DNA of 64,000 bases from Istiophorus platypterus. Its lineage: Eukaryota; Chordata; Actinopteri; Istiophoriformes; Istiophoridae. This document shows positions 22,780 to 34,373 of this stretch, in pieces (positions within the stretch are counted from its first letter, which is position 1; each line of letters begins with the position of its first letter). Location: the NCBI GenBank assembly GCA_016859345.1, contig CM029121.1, positions 7,381,911-7,445,910 of the forward strand. The letters are read 5' to 3'. The translations under genes were made by a program, and so were the position numbers. Below the pieces are notes generated by a model. It had not been told where the DNA came from. It saw only the letters and a list, made by a program, of their open reading frames with translations, and ran no database searches.

Positions 22780-24810
22780 ACCCCAAATTAACTTTCGAAA
22801 TAATATATGTACATATATATTTTCCATATCCTAATATCACATCAATCTGCAATCACATAATCAAATCTTGCAAATCAGTATTTGTAAACACTTAACAACT
22901 CTGAACAGTTTGACTACACAAAATTTCCAGCTCTTTAAACCAAGAATTCATTACGAGAACAAGTTGCCAGGGCTGTCTCCTTGTACCTTTGATGACATAG
23001 ACTTTTCTATTAGTCAAACAAATTAAATTAGAACTGTTGTGAATGCATTCAAACAAGTTGGAACATGTGTGGTAAAAAGGGGGTTTTAAAATGAAGGGCA
23101 CATCCTTGTGGAACCAGGCCTTCCAAAATTTACACACATTTGATTCTTTTCAGGGAATATAGCAAAACATAAAAATGCTTGATACACTATCCAAATTTTT
23201 TCTTGGGACTTAAATGAATGAAAACCATAGTCATTATCATTTAACCTCCCTGCAAGGAAGATTGTTTTGCAAGAGCAATCCAGTTCAGCACCACAAGAGA
23301 CTGACCTCATGCTGAAGTACAAATTGGCCAGTTGGGCATTTAGTAAGCCCTGAAGAAATCTGCTGAAAATGTGTGAAGAATATTTGAACCCACATAAGAA
23401 AAGTTCTTCAGTTAATCTAATTTAGCTTGAACTGTATGACTATTTCTTGCAAATATTGAGAGTCCTTTACTACAATGGTGTTGCCAATAGGATTTGGATA
23501 CAAAACTTGATTACTTTCCCGTTAAGTATTGCTAAGTTATAAATGGCTGATTAATTTTTTTTGAGAGAGTTAATGCCCCATGATGTTGCTTCTTTTTCAA
23601 TAAAGCAATTTAATTGAGAGAAATGCAAATTAAAATTCTCCCCTGGACTTTTGTTGCAGAAGTGAGACCATTTCTTCTGTAGGGGTGTGGAACACTCCTG
23701 GTGAAAGACATAAGCCCACATGGCTTCTGCCTAATGCTCAAAACTGTAAGATTTTAGTTCTTCGCAGCCATCAGTGGGTCCACAAAGAGCCATTATGTCA
23801 CTGATTAGACTTCCTGTCCTGTTTACCTGGACTATGTCTGTTTCTCACCAGGGTACCTTGTTAGCACTGTCCTTGTGGCTGCAGGGTCCAATCGTCAGTT
23901 CTGATTACTGCTTTGCTGTCACCATTATCACCTTCCTCATCAGTGAAACTCAGGAACTGATAGTAATTGTAATTGCCTGCTTAGTGGTTGAGCATGTACC
24001 TTTTTGGTACTCCCAAGGTGGTTTCTTGTCTCACATAATATGTAATTATTTGGATAATCTCTGGTCTTTAGAGTTTGTTTTGGAAATTGTAAGTTTTTTT
24101 TCTTTTGCAGTGAGGGAAAAAAAGCCCATAAAAGCCTCACATGGAAAGCCAGAGCATTTGGTGTTTTTTAGTCATGGTGTTGTGGAGAATACAATGGGGT
24201 AATGAGGAATCTCGGACCAAATTTTTTTTTCAGCAAAGAGTGGCTTGATAATCTCACATTCCTATATGCTCTTTGTACAAACAGCTTTTTGGAGTTTATA
24301 CACAGTCTGTTATCCTTTTTCATGCTCAAATAGGCTGGAGTACAGATGGAAGATGAAGGATTTCACCTTTTATTTTTAACATAATTTTCATGAATGTTCT
24401 TATGTCGGAATGGGAACAAGTATTAAACACTGATAACTACACAGGAGGATCATTCATTCCCTCTATTTTATTTGTCCAAAGCAGTATAAAACTAGCAAGA
24501 GAGAAAAGGTCGGTTTCCTGTTAATAACAAACTATATTCCAATCTGACTCAACACCAGCACAAAATAAGAATGTCTTATAGCAAAGAAAGATCTCATCAA
24601 TGTGTTAGTTAAGGGCATGTTCACATATGGAAAAGTACAGTTTCTTTGGCAAGGATAGATATGTAAAAAAAAAATTGTTTCTTTTTCACTGCTGTGCTTT
24701 TCATAATTTACTGTGCTCTCACTTTTGATTCACGGCACAAAAGAACCTTGACAGTTCAGCTATTCACAGAGTAACACTTAAATGAGAGAAAAAAAAATCT
24801 TAAGCAGTAT
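22780..24810. other. Intron-like sequence; longest ORF of the window lies here but is not supported
   Basis: Contains a 142-codon plus-strand frame at 23,774-24,202. It encodes mostly hydrophobic residues interrupted by low-complexity runs, has no recognised domain, and overlaps T-rich tracts that look non-coding. There is an acceptor-like TTTCTTTTGCAG at about 24,098-24,109 but no supporting exon. I treat the region as non-coding. Confidence 0.35.
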
Positions 24811-24814
24811 GACA

Positions 24815-24844
24815 CTCCCATGTCAGTGCAAGCTGACATGGGAG
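24815..24844. repeat. Perfect 12-bp inverted repeat with 6-nt loop
   Basis: CTCCCATGTCAG at 24,815-24,826 and CTGACATGGGAG at 24,833-24,844 are exact reverse complements separated by TGCAAG. On either strand this makes a compact, stable hairpin. It lies in unique sequence. Confidence 0.9.
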
Positions 24845-25114
24845 ATGGCAAGCAGTTAAAAGCCAACCATCCCGCCAGGGTCATGTTTTACATTATCATG
24901 CTAAATTTGAATTTTTCTCTTCCACAGGTAAAATAGCTGATTTACAGATTTTTATCCATACAGAGCAACACACAACCTGTTTTCTGTCTCACTAAAAAGT
25001 CCTTTGTTCTTAGGTATACTTAGAAAATTAAACAAATTATCATTAAGCAAAGGGGACTAACAGAGAAAAATGTTCACTCTGAAGGAAAAACTGTTTTAAA
25101 ATCATGAGCTCTAA

Positions 25115-25167
25115 CAGTAGTAGCAGTAGTAATACTACTGTTAATTTTAGTAGTTGTAGTAGTAGCT
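25115..25167. repeat. Imperfect AGT trinucleotide cluster
   Basis: AGT/GTA units run in both orientations, including CAGTAGTA-A-TACTACTG, so the tract is locally palindromic. Confidence 0.7.
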
Positions 25168-25298
25168 GTCGTTAAAACAGTAGGTGTTAGCAGGTTACCG
25201 GTTTAATGTGGAAAAAGAGTTAAACAAAAAATTAGAATCTAATGTTGTGAAACATAAGTGAAAGTATACTGCATGTTATTCTATTGCAATGAATTCCA

Positions 25299-25322
25299 GT
25301 GTCTAAAATATATTTTAGACAC
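25299..25322. repeat. Perfect 24-bp palindrome
   Basis: GTGTCTAAAATA is followed immediately by TATTTTAGACAC, its exact reverse complement, with no spacer. The flanking bases do not extend it. Such a perfect palindrome may form a cruciform or bind a dimeric factor; no function is shown. Confidence 0.92.
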
Positions 25323-25649
25323 CAGACAGAGTCGTATTATTCCTCTCTTCCAACGCCTGTCAAAAAAAACAGATAACTGTATTTTGTAAATGTTGAACAT
25401 TTCCTTTAAGAATCTTTACAAAACAATCTGCTCACCTACATGTTTTACCGGTCTTCCAAATGGCTTCTTCAATTCTGACGTCACACAGGGATTTAACCTT
25501 TCATTTGATTCATGCCTTTGAATAAACTACCAGGCAAACATCAAAGACAAAGGCTAAAGTCAAGAAACAGAAGCTTTAAAGCCTGTTTGCTGTGCCTGAT
25601 TAAGTCTCATAATAAAATACAAAGAAGGGCTGATAGAAAAACACCGGAT

Positions 25650-25676
25650 CAACAACAACAACAACAACAACAACAA
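25650..25676. repeat. (CAA)9 microsatellite
   Basis: Nine uninterrupted CAA units. Confidence 0.97.
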
Positions 25677-26018
25677 ATCTGATTAAAGCACAAAACGGAA
25701 TATAGCAGAGGATTTTTATAGGCCAGAGTATTGCAGTTTTAAAATTTGGCAACTTGTGTAAATGCTTGGTTCACCTAAAGAATCACATCCTGTAAAATAA
25801 CAAAGCAACGCCATCTGTCCAGTGAAGTGCAGAGAGTTTGCAGATTTGTACTTTTATGACACTAAATAATGTCTTAGGTAAGAAGTGAGTGATTTATAGT
25901 AATTTCCAGTTCAGGGAAACAGTTTTTTGAACAGAATGTGTGCATTTTAGACAGATAAAATTGATGTGTTGAAAGAGGCATTAAAGCAGCTGTGTATTTT
26001 TGTAAAAACACCCACAAC

Positions 26019-26216
26019 ATGGCTGAGAGGGATCATGGTATCTAGATTGAGGCCAAGTTCAAGGAAGCAGCATCCCCAGGAGATGTGATGTTACACTCAG
26101 ATGGCACAAAAGAACAAGTGCCCTCTGAGCAGCTGACCTCAGCCACTGCTTCCAAAAGGAGGTTTAAAATCTCCACAGTCTTCCCACCTGATTCAAGAGA
26201 TGAGGAGGACATTTGA
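26019..26216 (+). other. Coding-like frame of uncertain status (one internal stop)
   Basis: The plus-strand frame from ATG at 26,019 reads MAERDHGI, a TAG stop at 26,043, then 56 open codons ending at TGA 26,214. The composition resembles a real hydrophilic protein segment: rich in E, K, S, D and P, no Cys or Trp, with pieces such as IEAKFKEAASPGDVMLHSDG and KRRFKISTVFPPDSRDEE. GC content is higher than in the flanks. I do not recognise the family. It could be an exon with acceptor ATCTAG at 26,045 (weak pyrimidine tract, no good donor downstream), a processed pseudogene fragment, a mobile-element relic, or chance. Confidence 0.2.
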
Positions 26217-26299
26217 AATAACATCCAAACATCTTCGACCTCATAATAACAGTCCACAGGACTAAATATCATTCTGAGATTTCACTGGCAGGCTGAGAT

Positions 26300-27110
26300 G
26301 GCTCGACAGTATTATTATGTTAAATTGCAATATAATTTACCTGTGACTGTAAGTGGTAGTAATTAAAGGTACAAATTACCAGTAATAATATTGAATAAAC
26401 TGTTTTATATCACATCCATCTGCAGCCATAATTAGAAAGAGTCAATAATTCTTAATCAGGTTATTATTCTGGAAAAGGTTACACAATATATTAGCTTTTT
26501 TACATGTCTGCCACTGAGAGCAGCAAGAATACTTTTCAGTCAAAATATATGCAAAAACAACAAATCTCTGTTAAATTGTAGCCTGCCTTGTTCACCAATG
26601 TTCTCCAGATAAGGTGTTTTCACTCCTTGTGCCGGTGGTTAGAAAGAATCTACTAAACAGCATTTTTGTTTAGCAAATGAACCTTTACAGTAAAGCGGGG
26701 TGAGATATTGATAAGCTATAGTACCAGTTTACACATTGGTGAAATGAACTGTGATAAATGTTTTAAGGGAAAATACATTAAGCAGGTCTGTTGCTGAAAA
26801 AAGAAGAGAATGTAGGCAGAAAGTCCATTAGTCCTAAACATGTCAAGAGAGATTATCATCATCTTTATTACAATCATCACCATCAATGTAATAGTCATTA
26901 ATAGCCATCTGTCTTGCTGAGTGTTGTGGGAGTTCGCAGTGCATCCCAGTATACAAATGATGAGATACCAGATATAAACTTGACAGTTCACTTACCGTAT
27001 CTATTACACATATACATGTAACCGGACCTACAGATAATTCATAGTTTCCATTCAATCTAACTTGCATATGATTGGATAGTATCACACAAACACTGAGACA
27101 TCATGCACAC
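26300..27110. other. Intron-like sequence, nothing recognised
   Basis: AT-rich unique sequence. A short ATC-rich stretch near 26,852-26,887 is the only simple-sequence feature. Minus-strand frames of 76-91 codons lack motifs. Confidence 0.35.
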
Positions 27111-27119
27111 CAAAGGCTT

Positions 27120-27260
27120 CAGGGACTGTGCCTGCCAGGTTGAGTTCAAACTCAGGTCCTCCTTGCTCGAAGGAGACATTTGCTTAGCAGTGAGCTGCCC
27201 ACCAACCCCAGTCATTAAAATGAATTCTTTATTTACATAGCTCCTTGAGGGGGCCGATCA
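27120..27260. repeat. Teleost interspersed-repeat fragment
   Basis: GTTGAGTTCAAACTCAGGTCC then TCCTTGCTCGAAGGAGACATTT and AGCAGTGAGCTGCCCACCAA matches the frequent fish repeat reading roughly 'GGATTCGAACCCAGGTCCTCCTTGCT...GGCGACAGTGCTAACCACTG'. The flanking TTCTTTATTTACATAGCTCC resembles a second common repeat end. Class uncertain. Confidence 0.45.
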
Positions 27261-27996
27261 TTATTGAAGAAACATCGTCCGTGTTGACATATGCAAAGTT
27301 TTATCAAGGTCGATTACCATAAGCTTTGAAAGGTTTAACATCTAGTTCAATATTCAAAGCAGACAATGAGAGAGTCTTTAAATAAGAAATCCCAAAGTTT
27401 TTATCAAGAGGCTTGTGGGTTATCCACAAGCCTGAAGTAGTTTTTCAGAACACTGAGCAAACCAGACAAAATTCCATTCACTTCATTTGTACCGGGGCGG
27501 TGGCAGAGATGTTTTTTTTTTAGATAGATATCTCAAAACTTATGCAGATAAAGTGGAAAAGATGCATGATGTTCACACTTGGAGGAAATGGGAAAATAAT
27601 TCTTTTTATCATTTACATTAACTGACTCTTTACTTTTAATGGGTTAGATGAATGTATTATACACCTGAAGATTGTTAGATGAAAATGTTAAAACCAGCCA
27701 CTGACATTCTCTGCTTAATGCTGGCTTAATAAAATATTTACCTCCCTGACAATGGAGCCACATAATGCAGTAATACTAAGATGACTAAAGATGACAACTT
27801 TCTTTCAAAAAACATATAGTATGTATTTGAGTGTATTGTAGCCTCACTTTAAATTAGCAAGTATCCTGCTACTACTGCTGTGCACCAACTGGGGGAAAGG
27901 CTACAGGTGTCAGATCAGTCCCCATCTGAGCTGCATTCAAACCAAACAACTGTTCTCTATTCTGTTGTTTATCGGGTTTATGGGTATGTGTATATC

Positions 27997-28023
27997 TGTG
28001 TGTGTGTGTGTGTGTGTGTGTGT
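27997..28023. repeat. (TG)n microsatellite
   Basis: About 13 TG units, continuing as a degenerate TG-rich stretch. Confidence 0.95.
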
Positions 28024-28530
28024 TTGTATGCATGCAGGTCTATATCTATGCAATCTCAACCCACTCAATTACACTAATCAGCTTTTTAAAATTCTGCCAT
28101 GTAACCCTAATATAATTGCATCCCACAATCAAATGTTTTCCTTCTACTTGCAGTAAATCTGTTAAACTAATGCAAAATCTGTTCCTCCAGCTGATTTTTC
28201 TTTCTTATTAATACGCAGTGCTAAACAGTTAGGATAACGCATAACCATCTGTGGCTATTGTTTGAATCAGAGACAATCCCTCTTTGCTCAAATTCAGGGT
28301 TTATATTCCAAAGATTACACCGTAAAAATAGAGAGAGTTGAGTTACAATTCTATTGAAGTCTGGGCCCTGTGCTATTTGACATCAGTTCCCAGTCTGTCC
28401 AACCACATACCAGAATTAATGTGATGAAGGAACAGCACTGAGAGAACATGATGAGCTTTATAATTAGCCTCTGGGTTAGAGGGCTGGCCACCGGAGGTCA
28501 GGCCCGACTGCTTCTCTGCTGTCAGGTTAA

Positions 28531-28588
28531 TGCATGTGTGCGCGTGCATGTGTGTGTGCGCGTGCATGTGTGTGTGTGTGTGTGTGTA
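28531..28588. repeat. Compound TG/CG alternating tract
   Basis: A purine-pyrimidine alternating stretch in which GCGCGTGCATGTGTG-type units repeat, then pure TG. GCGC and GTGC steps inside a TG run favour Z-DNA. Confidence 0.9.
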
Positions 28589-28599
28589 TGTTGATATGT

Positions 28600-30870
28600 G
28601 TGTGGTCATACCTGACTTCAAAGTAGCTTATTTCCACGTTATTATAATAATAATCCTAGCAATTTATTTTCAAAAAATCGGGAACCTTCTGAATTTACAA
28701 GTAGCAGACTCAAATTGCCCATGTTTCAAATTGTAAAACAAAAGCTGGGTAGTGGATGTTGTTACACACAAGTATACATAATCTTTTTGTGAAATTCTGT
28801 GTGGAATACATCCATTGATCATCTTCTACGAAGTCAGCAGCTTCATGCCCTCCAAATGGCGCCACAGTGATTTCATGTGGAGAGATAGGCTGTGGATTCA
28901 TGTATGGCAATCTATATTTTAACAACAGGAACCCCCACATGACAAAAAAAAGTGGTCTCAGAGTGGGTCTTCAGAGGATTGCTGTCAGCTACTGACTATA
29001 GTTGGCAATATGCACCCATGCAAGGGAACCAATCTGGTAATGGCACTATATCATCCTCATAGCGCAGATCAAAAACCACAGCTTCCCCCGGCTGCTGTCA
29101 GGCTATAGCACTGGTTCCAGCAGATTGCTCGCAAAACACAGTCATGGTCCAAGAAAGAATTTTCATTGATTTATTTAAATCTATGATCCTCCCTTTACTC
29201 TATATAATTATCATTAAACATGAACGGAATTTGTTGGATTGTAAACCTTTATTGTGGAGGGGTTATGATATTATAGAGGATGGCATTTTTGATGTGAAGT
29301 CACAGTTGTTAATTGGGGATCTAACCTAGAATGATGGCTCTGGTGTGAGGATTATGAGGGCTGTAAAAATAATAGACCGCAAAGCTGGGTTTTGTTAGTT
29401 GGTCACTTCTACAGTTGTCCTGGTAAAATACCCTCAGTATGGTTGTATCATTCCAGGACACAAACAATTACTGGGCAGAAACAGTAACAAGCAATGTAAC
29501 GCGTTCGCCACTCTAAACTGTGCATCTGTTTGGTTTTCTTTTGACTCCCCCACTTCAATATCAATATCAAAATCAATATCAAAATCAATATGAGCAATTT
29601 ATGTTTTTTTTATCATTTCAAACTCAATATATTTCTGCCTTTTTACATTTTTGAAAAAACATTTTTTCTTCTTCTCTTATACCAAGTGGGGCCACATTCC
29701 ATGAAATTCTGCACAATCTGGAACTGTATCTTGAGCTCCCACACTGTATCAAGACTCTTCCTCACCATCCAGTTTGTGAATGCAAAGCAAAACATAACAT
29801 TAAAGATATCTCAAATATCTTTTATGGTATCATTAAAGATAAAGATTGCTCAAAATCAGAACAAACATAATTCACATACATATTTGGAATAGTCCCGGAA
29901 AGACGAGGAAAGACAAACTAATGATGCTAACAGTGAAAATGCCAAATCATAGCATTTAATGTTAGATCAATCACAAAATAATGAGGAACTAATTATATAC
30001 AAATGGCAATATCTAAGTCTCATCTATATGTGTTTGGTTGTTTTGGTTTAAAGGCTCAAACAGATAACAAGCATGCTGCTAAATTTTAGTTGATGTTTGT
30101 TATTGGGTTTTACATGTTTCTCCAGAAACTATAGTTGTATTATTATTTTAATATTTCAGATTTTCAGTTATCCCTTAACTTTTCATCTAGCTGCATAATC
30201 AGGTCCAAATTTCAGTTTCTTCAATATTTTTGGAAAAGACTGTTAAATATGACCATTACAAAAATAATTCATTTAAAAATAATTCATCACTTTTTTTCCA
30301 TTGCTGTGGCCAAGGTTTGGTTAGGTTTAGGCACAAAAGTTAATCTGTTAGTTAGGGAATGATCATGGTTTTGGTTAAAAGAAACTAATATTGACTGTAG
30401 AAAATTGGATGCGAACACCAGTCTCAAAAGCAGGTGTTTTCAAAATCACATGGTTTGAACACCTGCACTAATTCCAACCATTTGAAAAATGAAAATTTTA
30501 AATGCATTATTGCACGCAGGGGTATGAAGGATTTCGGCAAATGGAACAGTAACTCCTTGAGAAATGCAAACACTTGTGTAAGACATATCTCACACTATAA
30601 TAATATCTGTTTCAAGCCTGTTTAATCATGTTGTAACATAACCCAGGGTGTGGAAATTTAGGGGAAATTTTTGCCAAGCAAGATGGACTACTGCCGGCAG
30701 CTGTCTGATGATCTTTTCCAGAAAAACAGGTGATTTTTCCGTCTGGAGGGGAAAAACAACTTGAAAAGGCAGTGAATGAGAGATCCTTCAGTTGAGAGGG
30801 AGAAGAGAGAGGATCATATCTTGCATGCAGATCAGTCATATGTTAGTACTTCTGCTATATAGCTGGGAGA
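28600..30870. other. Intron-like sequence, no gene supported
   Basis: AT-rich. It includes a 12-bp-period tract at 29,555-29,591 listed separately. Nothing else is recognised; frames up to 100 codons are AT-driven and rich in F, I, L and K. Confidence 0.35.
29555..29591. repeat. Short tandem repeat, 12-bp unit
   Basis: About three copies of a unit reading ATCAATATCAAA, ending before TGAGC. Confidence 0.85.
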
Positions 30871-30875
30871 TTGAA

Positions 30876-30932
30876 GTGTGAGTGTGTGTGTGTGGGTGTG
30901 AGTGTGTGTGTGTGTGTGTGTTTGTGTGTGTA
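30876..30932. repeat. (TG)n microsatellite, interrupted
   Basis: TG repeat with GAG and GGG interruptions. Confidence 0.93.
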
Positions 30933-30959
30933 TGTGCGAGTGACTGTGTGTCTATATAT

Positions 30960-32030
30960 GTGTGGAGAAGGAGTCAAACTAAACAGAAAAAATGAAGTAA
31001 AAAGTAGAAGAACATCAAAGAATGGTAGTGTTTGCACTGTCAGGATCTAGTCTTTCTTGATTCACACAGCAGAGAGCAGCGAAAATCTGTCAAAGGTCGG
31101 TGTCTGAAAATATGTTCCTGCTCCTCTGCTGCTATCACAGCTGGAAGGCCACAGGAAAGCCGTCACCTTCCTGAAATGAATAGATGCAGCAGCTTTATGC
31201 CCCCTCGCCTACTATAGCCACCCAAAACAAACAATGCAACTAAGAGCCAGAATGCTCTTCATGGCTGGTATTGCCCTTTCAGATGGGAGTGGTGGTTTGA
31301 TCTCATACTAGAGGATGGATTGAAGTGGTCACATTATCACAATCTGTCCAACCCATTTGATTGAAATTTCTCTCCATTTTAAGATTTTTCAAGATGCAAA
31401 TCAGCATTGTACTTCACTGCCAACAATTCTATCCTTGAGAGACTGATTGTATGGCATGTGGAAATAGATATGCGAGGGCTAAAAAAGATGGATTGGAAAA
31501 AGTTTTTAATTTAGTGTTATGTATAAGCTGTTTTTTAGGTGTGTGTGTCATACATTTGCATCAATGAATATTTGACCGATAGGGGACAGACTCCAAAGCC
31601 AGAGAAACACAGGCCTAATATAACCACATGAGCTTATAAAACATGAATGTGTTGGATGTGCAGCTGGGTGCGACGTATGGGGGTTGCAGATTTTCATATT
31701 ACGATGCAGTTATTAAGCAACATGAAAGTGATTCACTCATTTTTTTTCCCAATCTCCCACTGTGTCTGCTTGCCTGAACAACATAACTGAACTTCAGCAT
31801 CACATAGTTAATGCCACTCAACCAGAAATCTATCTTAAAAACTGATTCTATTTCCCAGTGGTGGTGAAAATTGACAATTCAACAGTTAATGCTGTTCCAC
31901 CACAGTGCAGTTTTCCCAAACAGCTCCTGGCTCACTATTTCTTTCTTATTCTATGATTTAACCACTTCTCTTATAGGATTCAGAAAGAAAGGAAACAAAG
32001 GTCAGAGACTTTTAGCTTAATAGAGCAGCA
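30960..32030. other. Unique sequence, nothing recognised
   Basis: No repeat hallmark and no splice-supported frame. The stretch around 31,060-31,220 is somewhat richer in GC than its flanks and could be conserved non-coding sequence; this is only an impression. Confidence 0.3.
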
Positions 32031-32034
32031 ATAG

Positions 32035-32690
32035 TGTCACAATCCCTCCTCTGTGACACCTGTCTTTGTGCTGGGTGTGTGTTTTCTTTATTTTCTGCCC
32101 TTTCAGAATGAGTGAAATTTGTTTGGTGTGTTTTGGTCATTTCTGTCTACTCATTCCTTCCTTCCCCCTTTCCCTCTGTTTCTCCCTCATACCTGCCCTT
32201 CATCAGGGATCAACATACCTGCCTGCCCGCAAGCATTTACTGCTCCACTGTAAGAACCCTGCACTAACAGCCAGTCCTCTCTGGATTGTTGTGCTATCCA
32301 CAGTTTTTTGATATGCCATGCTTCTAGCTCCTAAACTAGAGAATTGACCTGCCTTTCCCATTTGTTGATTTGTTTGCCTGCCTTGCAGCCTTATCTTGCA
32401 CCTGTCCTCCTCGTCTTTGTGCTCACTTGCTTGTCTGGCTGTCTTACCAGTCTGGTATGCCTGCAAGCCAGCTCACAATTTCAGAACCCCTGCTGCCAAA
32501 CTTCCATCCGTTACTTCCCCCTCATCTCAGTCCCGGTCCCCCAGCCCACTTCTACCACCTCATCACTCCCTAAGTTATTAAAGACTCATACATTCATCTT
32601 ACCTTCTTGTTCAGTGGCTAATTCCCCACATGTTCCCGTTGTTCTCGGTCGTCCCTGACTCGCTAAGCATCACCCCCAGATAGATTGGGC
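32035..32690 (+). mobile_element. Probable Ty3/Gypsy LTR (5' LTR of the deleted element)
   Basis: Begins TGTCACAATCCCTCC, the same TGTCACAATC start as the LTR fragment at 47,260. The body is C/T-rich with CCTGCCTGCC and CAAGCCAGC repeats typical of teleost Gypsy LTRs, and has a polyadenylation-type ATTAAA near 32,578. The 3' boundary is not clear; I see no convincing CA end or primer-binding site. The adjacent downstream pol remnant supports it being the left LTR. Confidence 0.55.
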
Positions 32691-32769
32691 TTCTCCAAAA
32701 GTTGTTATTTGGATATGTGCCATGTGTCTCGAGTCTAGTCTGCCCTCATTTGTCCCCAGTCAGGTTTGA

Positions 32770-33920
32770 GTTGCTCTCCAGAGCAACAGTTTTCAGCAAG
32801 GTTGACCTTCGCAATGCTTTATCACTTGGCCTGGATCCATAAAGGTGATCAATGGGATACAAATTCTATTACAACTCTAGGCCACTTTAAATACTTAATG
32901 ATGCCATTTAGGACTCACCATCATCCCTTGCATCTTCCAGAACCTTGTAAAAGCGAACATGTTAGGTAATTTTGTCCTTGTTTACTTGGACAATATCCTG
33001 ATGGTTTCCAGAAACCTCTCTGAACATATTCAGCACTTTTACCAAGTCTTCCAACGTCTCCTTGAGAAGCACCTGTATGTGAAGGCAAAGAAGGGCAAGT
33101 TTCATGCTCCCTGTTTCCCTCCTGTGTTACATCTTCATTAGGAACAGGTAAAGATGGACTCAGCGAAGGTAAAAGCATCTTAAATTAGCTGAGAACTGCC
33201 AGCCATAAGCAACTTCAGAGATTCTGCAATATTGCAAATTTCTATGGGAGATTTATTTGCAATATCATGGCCCCACTACTCTAACCTCCACCTCCAATAA
33301 GTTTAAAAGGACTCCTGTGGTGGAAGCAGCTTTCCTGGATCTCTAGAACTGCATCACCTCCGCACCCATCTTCATTCAGCCAGACCTGATGAAAAAATTC
33401 AAGCTTGAAGTCGCCTCTGACATCAGGGTGAGGGCAGACCTCTCGTAGCATTTTTCAGAGGATATCAACTTCAAACATGTGCTTTGGAGGCATCGGACTA
33501 ATGCCAGTATTGGCTGGATGGATCTGAGATGCCCTCCCTGAGTTGATCAGACCATAAGAAACTGGCATAAATCCTGTCAGCAGGATCCTGTCAAGTCACG
33601 TGGGCTCTCATTTTGGTTGTTTCTGTCTTACTTTCACCTATAGGCCCGTGACCAGGATCACCGATCATGATGCCTTGTCTCTCCTGCATAGGATGGAAAG
33701 TGACACTAGCTCCTCAATCACCTGTAAGATTGAGGACAAGGTAAAAGCTGAACAATAAACTCAACCTGACTCAGATAATGGCTCCCAGATTGTTTATTTG
33801 TCCTGGAGTTTTATGTTCTGCAATGGGCTCACTCTTCTAAGCTCACCTGCCATCCTGGCATAACCCAAACTCTAGGCTTCCTCCATAGATGGTTCTGGTA
33901 GCCATCCATGGAGGAAGATA
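32770..33920 (+). mobile_element. Ty3/Gypsy pol pseudogene (RT, RNase H, integrase pieces)
   Basis: The plus strand shows broken Gypsy pol blocks in the canonical order. RT: an FSKVDLRNA-like block and YHLAWIHKGDQWDTN (about 32,790-32,850), LGHFKYLMMPF, VLVYLDNILMVSRNLSEHIQ (the YLDD catalytic box is changed to YLDN), LLEKHLYVKAKKGKFH. RT/RNase H: AAFLDL, IFIQPDLMKKFKLEVAS, and a SDHKKLA block. Integrase end: DNGSQIV (about 33,775). Stops and frameshifts separate nearly every block. Gag, protease and most of the integrase are missing, and RT begins less than 100 bp after the apparent LTR end, so a large internal deletion occurred. It is an ancient, inactive copy. Confidence 0.85.
33877..33917. 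repeat. 16-bp inverted repeat (15/16), 9-nt loop
   Basis: CTTCCTCCATAGATGG at 33,877-33,892 pairs with CCATCCATGGAGGAAG at 33,902-33,917, with one mismatch. It sits at the apparent 3' edge of the Gypsy remnant. Confidence 0.85.
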
Positions 33921-34373
33921 CCAAGTCCTATATCCCTCAACCATGAGGTTGGCATTTGTAATTCAAAGTGAAATGTCTGTTATATAGACTTTCATGTTGT
34001 AGAATGAACTGGAATAACTTTGATTCTTCTTTAACTTAGCATCAAATTCTTTCACCATTAAAATTTCATTTTTGATTCATGAAAATACCCACAAAACTCA
34101 CTGGCAATTATCAAATGTTCACATGGCACCATACTAAAGTAAAATCGTGAACAAACATTACCTCCTTAAAATAAACATTTTTATATTGTTGCTACAGGCA
34201 TGGTAGTATGCTGACATTAACATTTAACTTAAAGGACCACTGTGCCTACATAATGCCTTGGATAGCTGCTAGCACGACAGTATAGTCTTGTCTAATGTCC
34301 TAAAATTTGCTGCACACTATCATCTCTTTTTTCAGTTATATTCACAACTTTATGGAGCAGAAGCAGAATAGAA

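Noticed and set aside
23774..24202. 142-codon plus-strand ORF, the longest in the window
   Set aside because: No recognisable domain or matched splice signals, and the frame runs through T-rich low-complexity sequence. The length is not exceptional for 64 kb read in six frames.
27120..27205. Possible tRNA-like B box (GTTCAAACT)
   Set aside because: No cloverleaf, no A box at the right spacing, and the surroundings match a common interspersed repeat.
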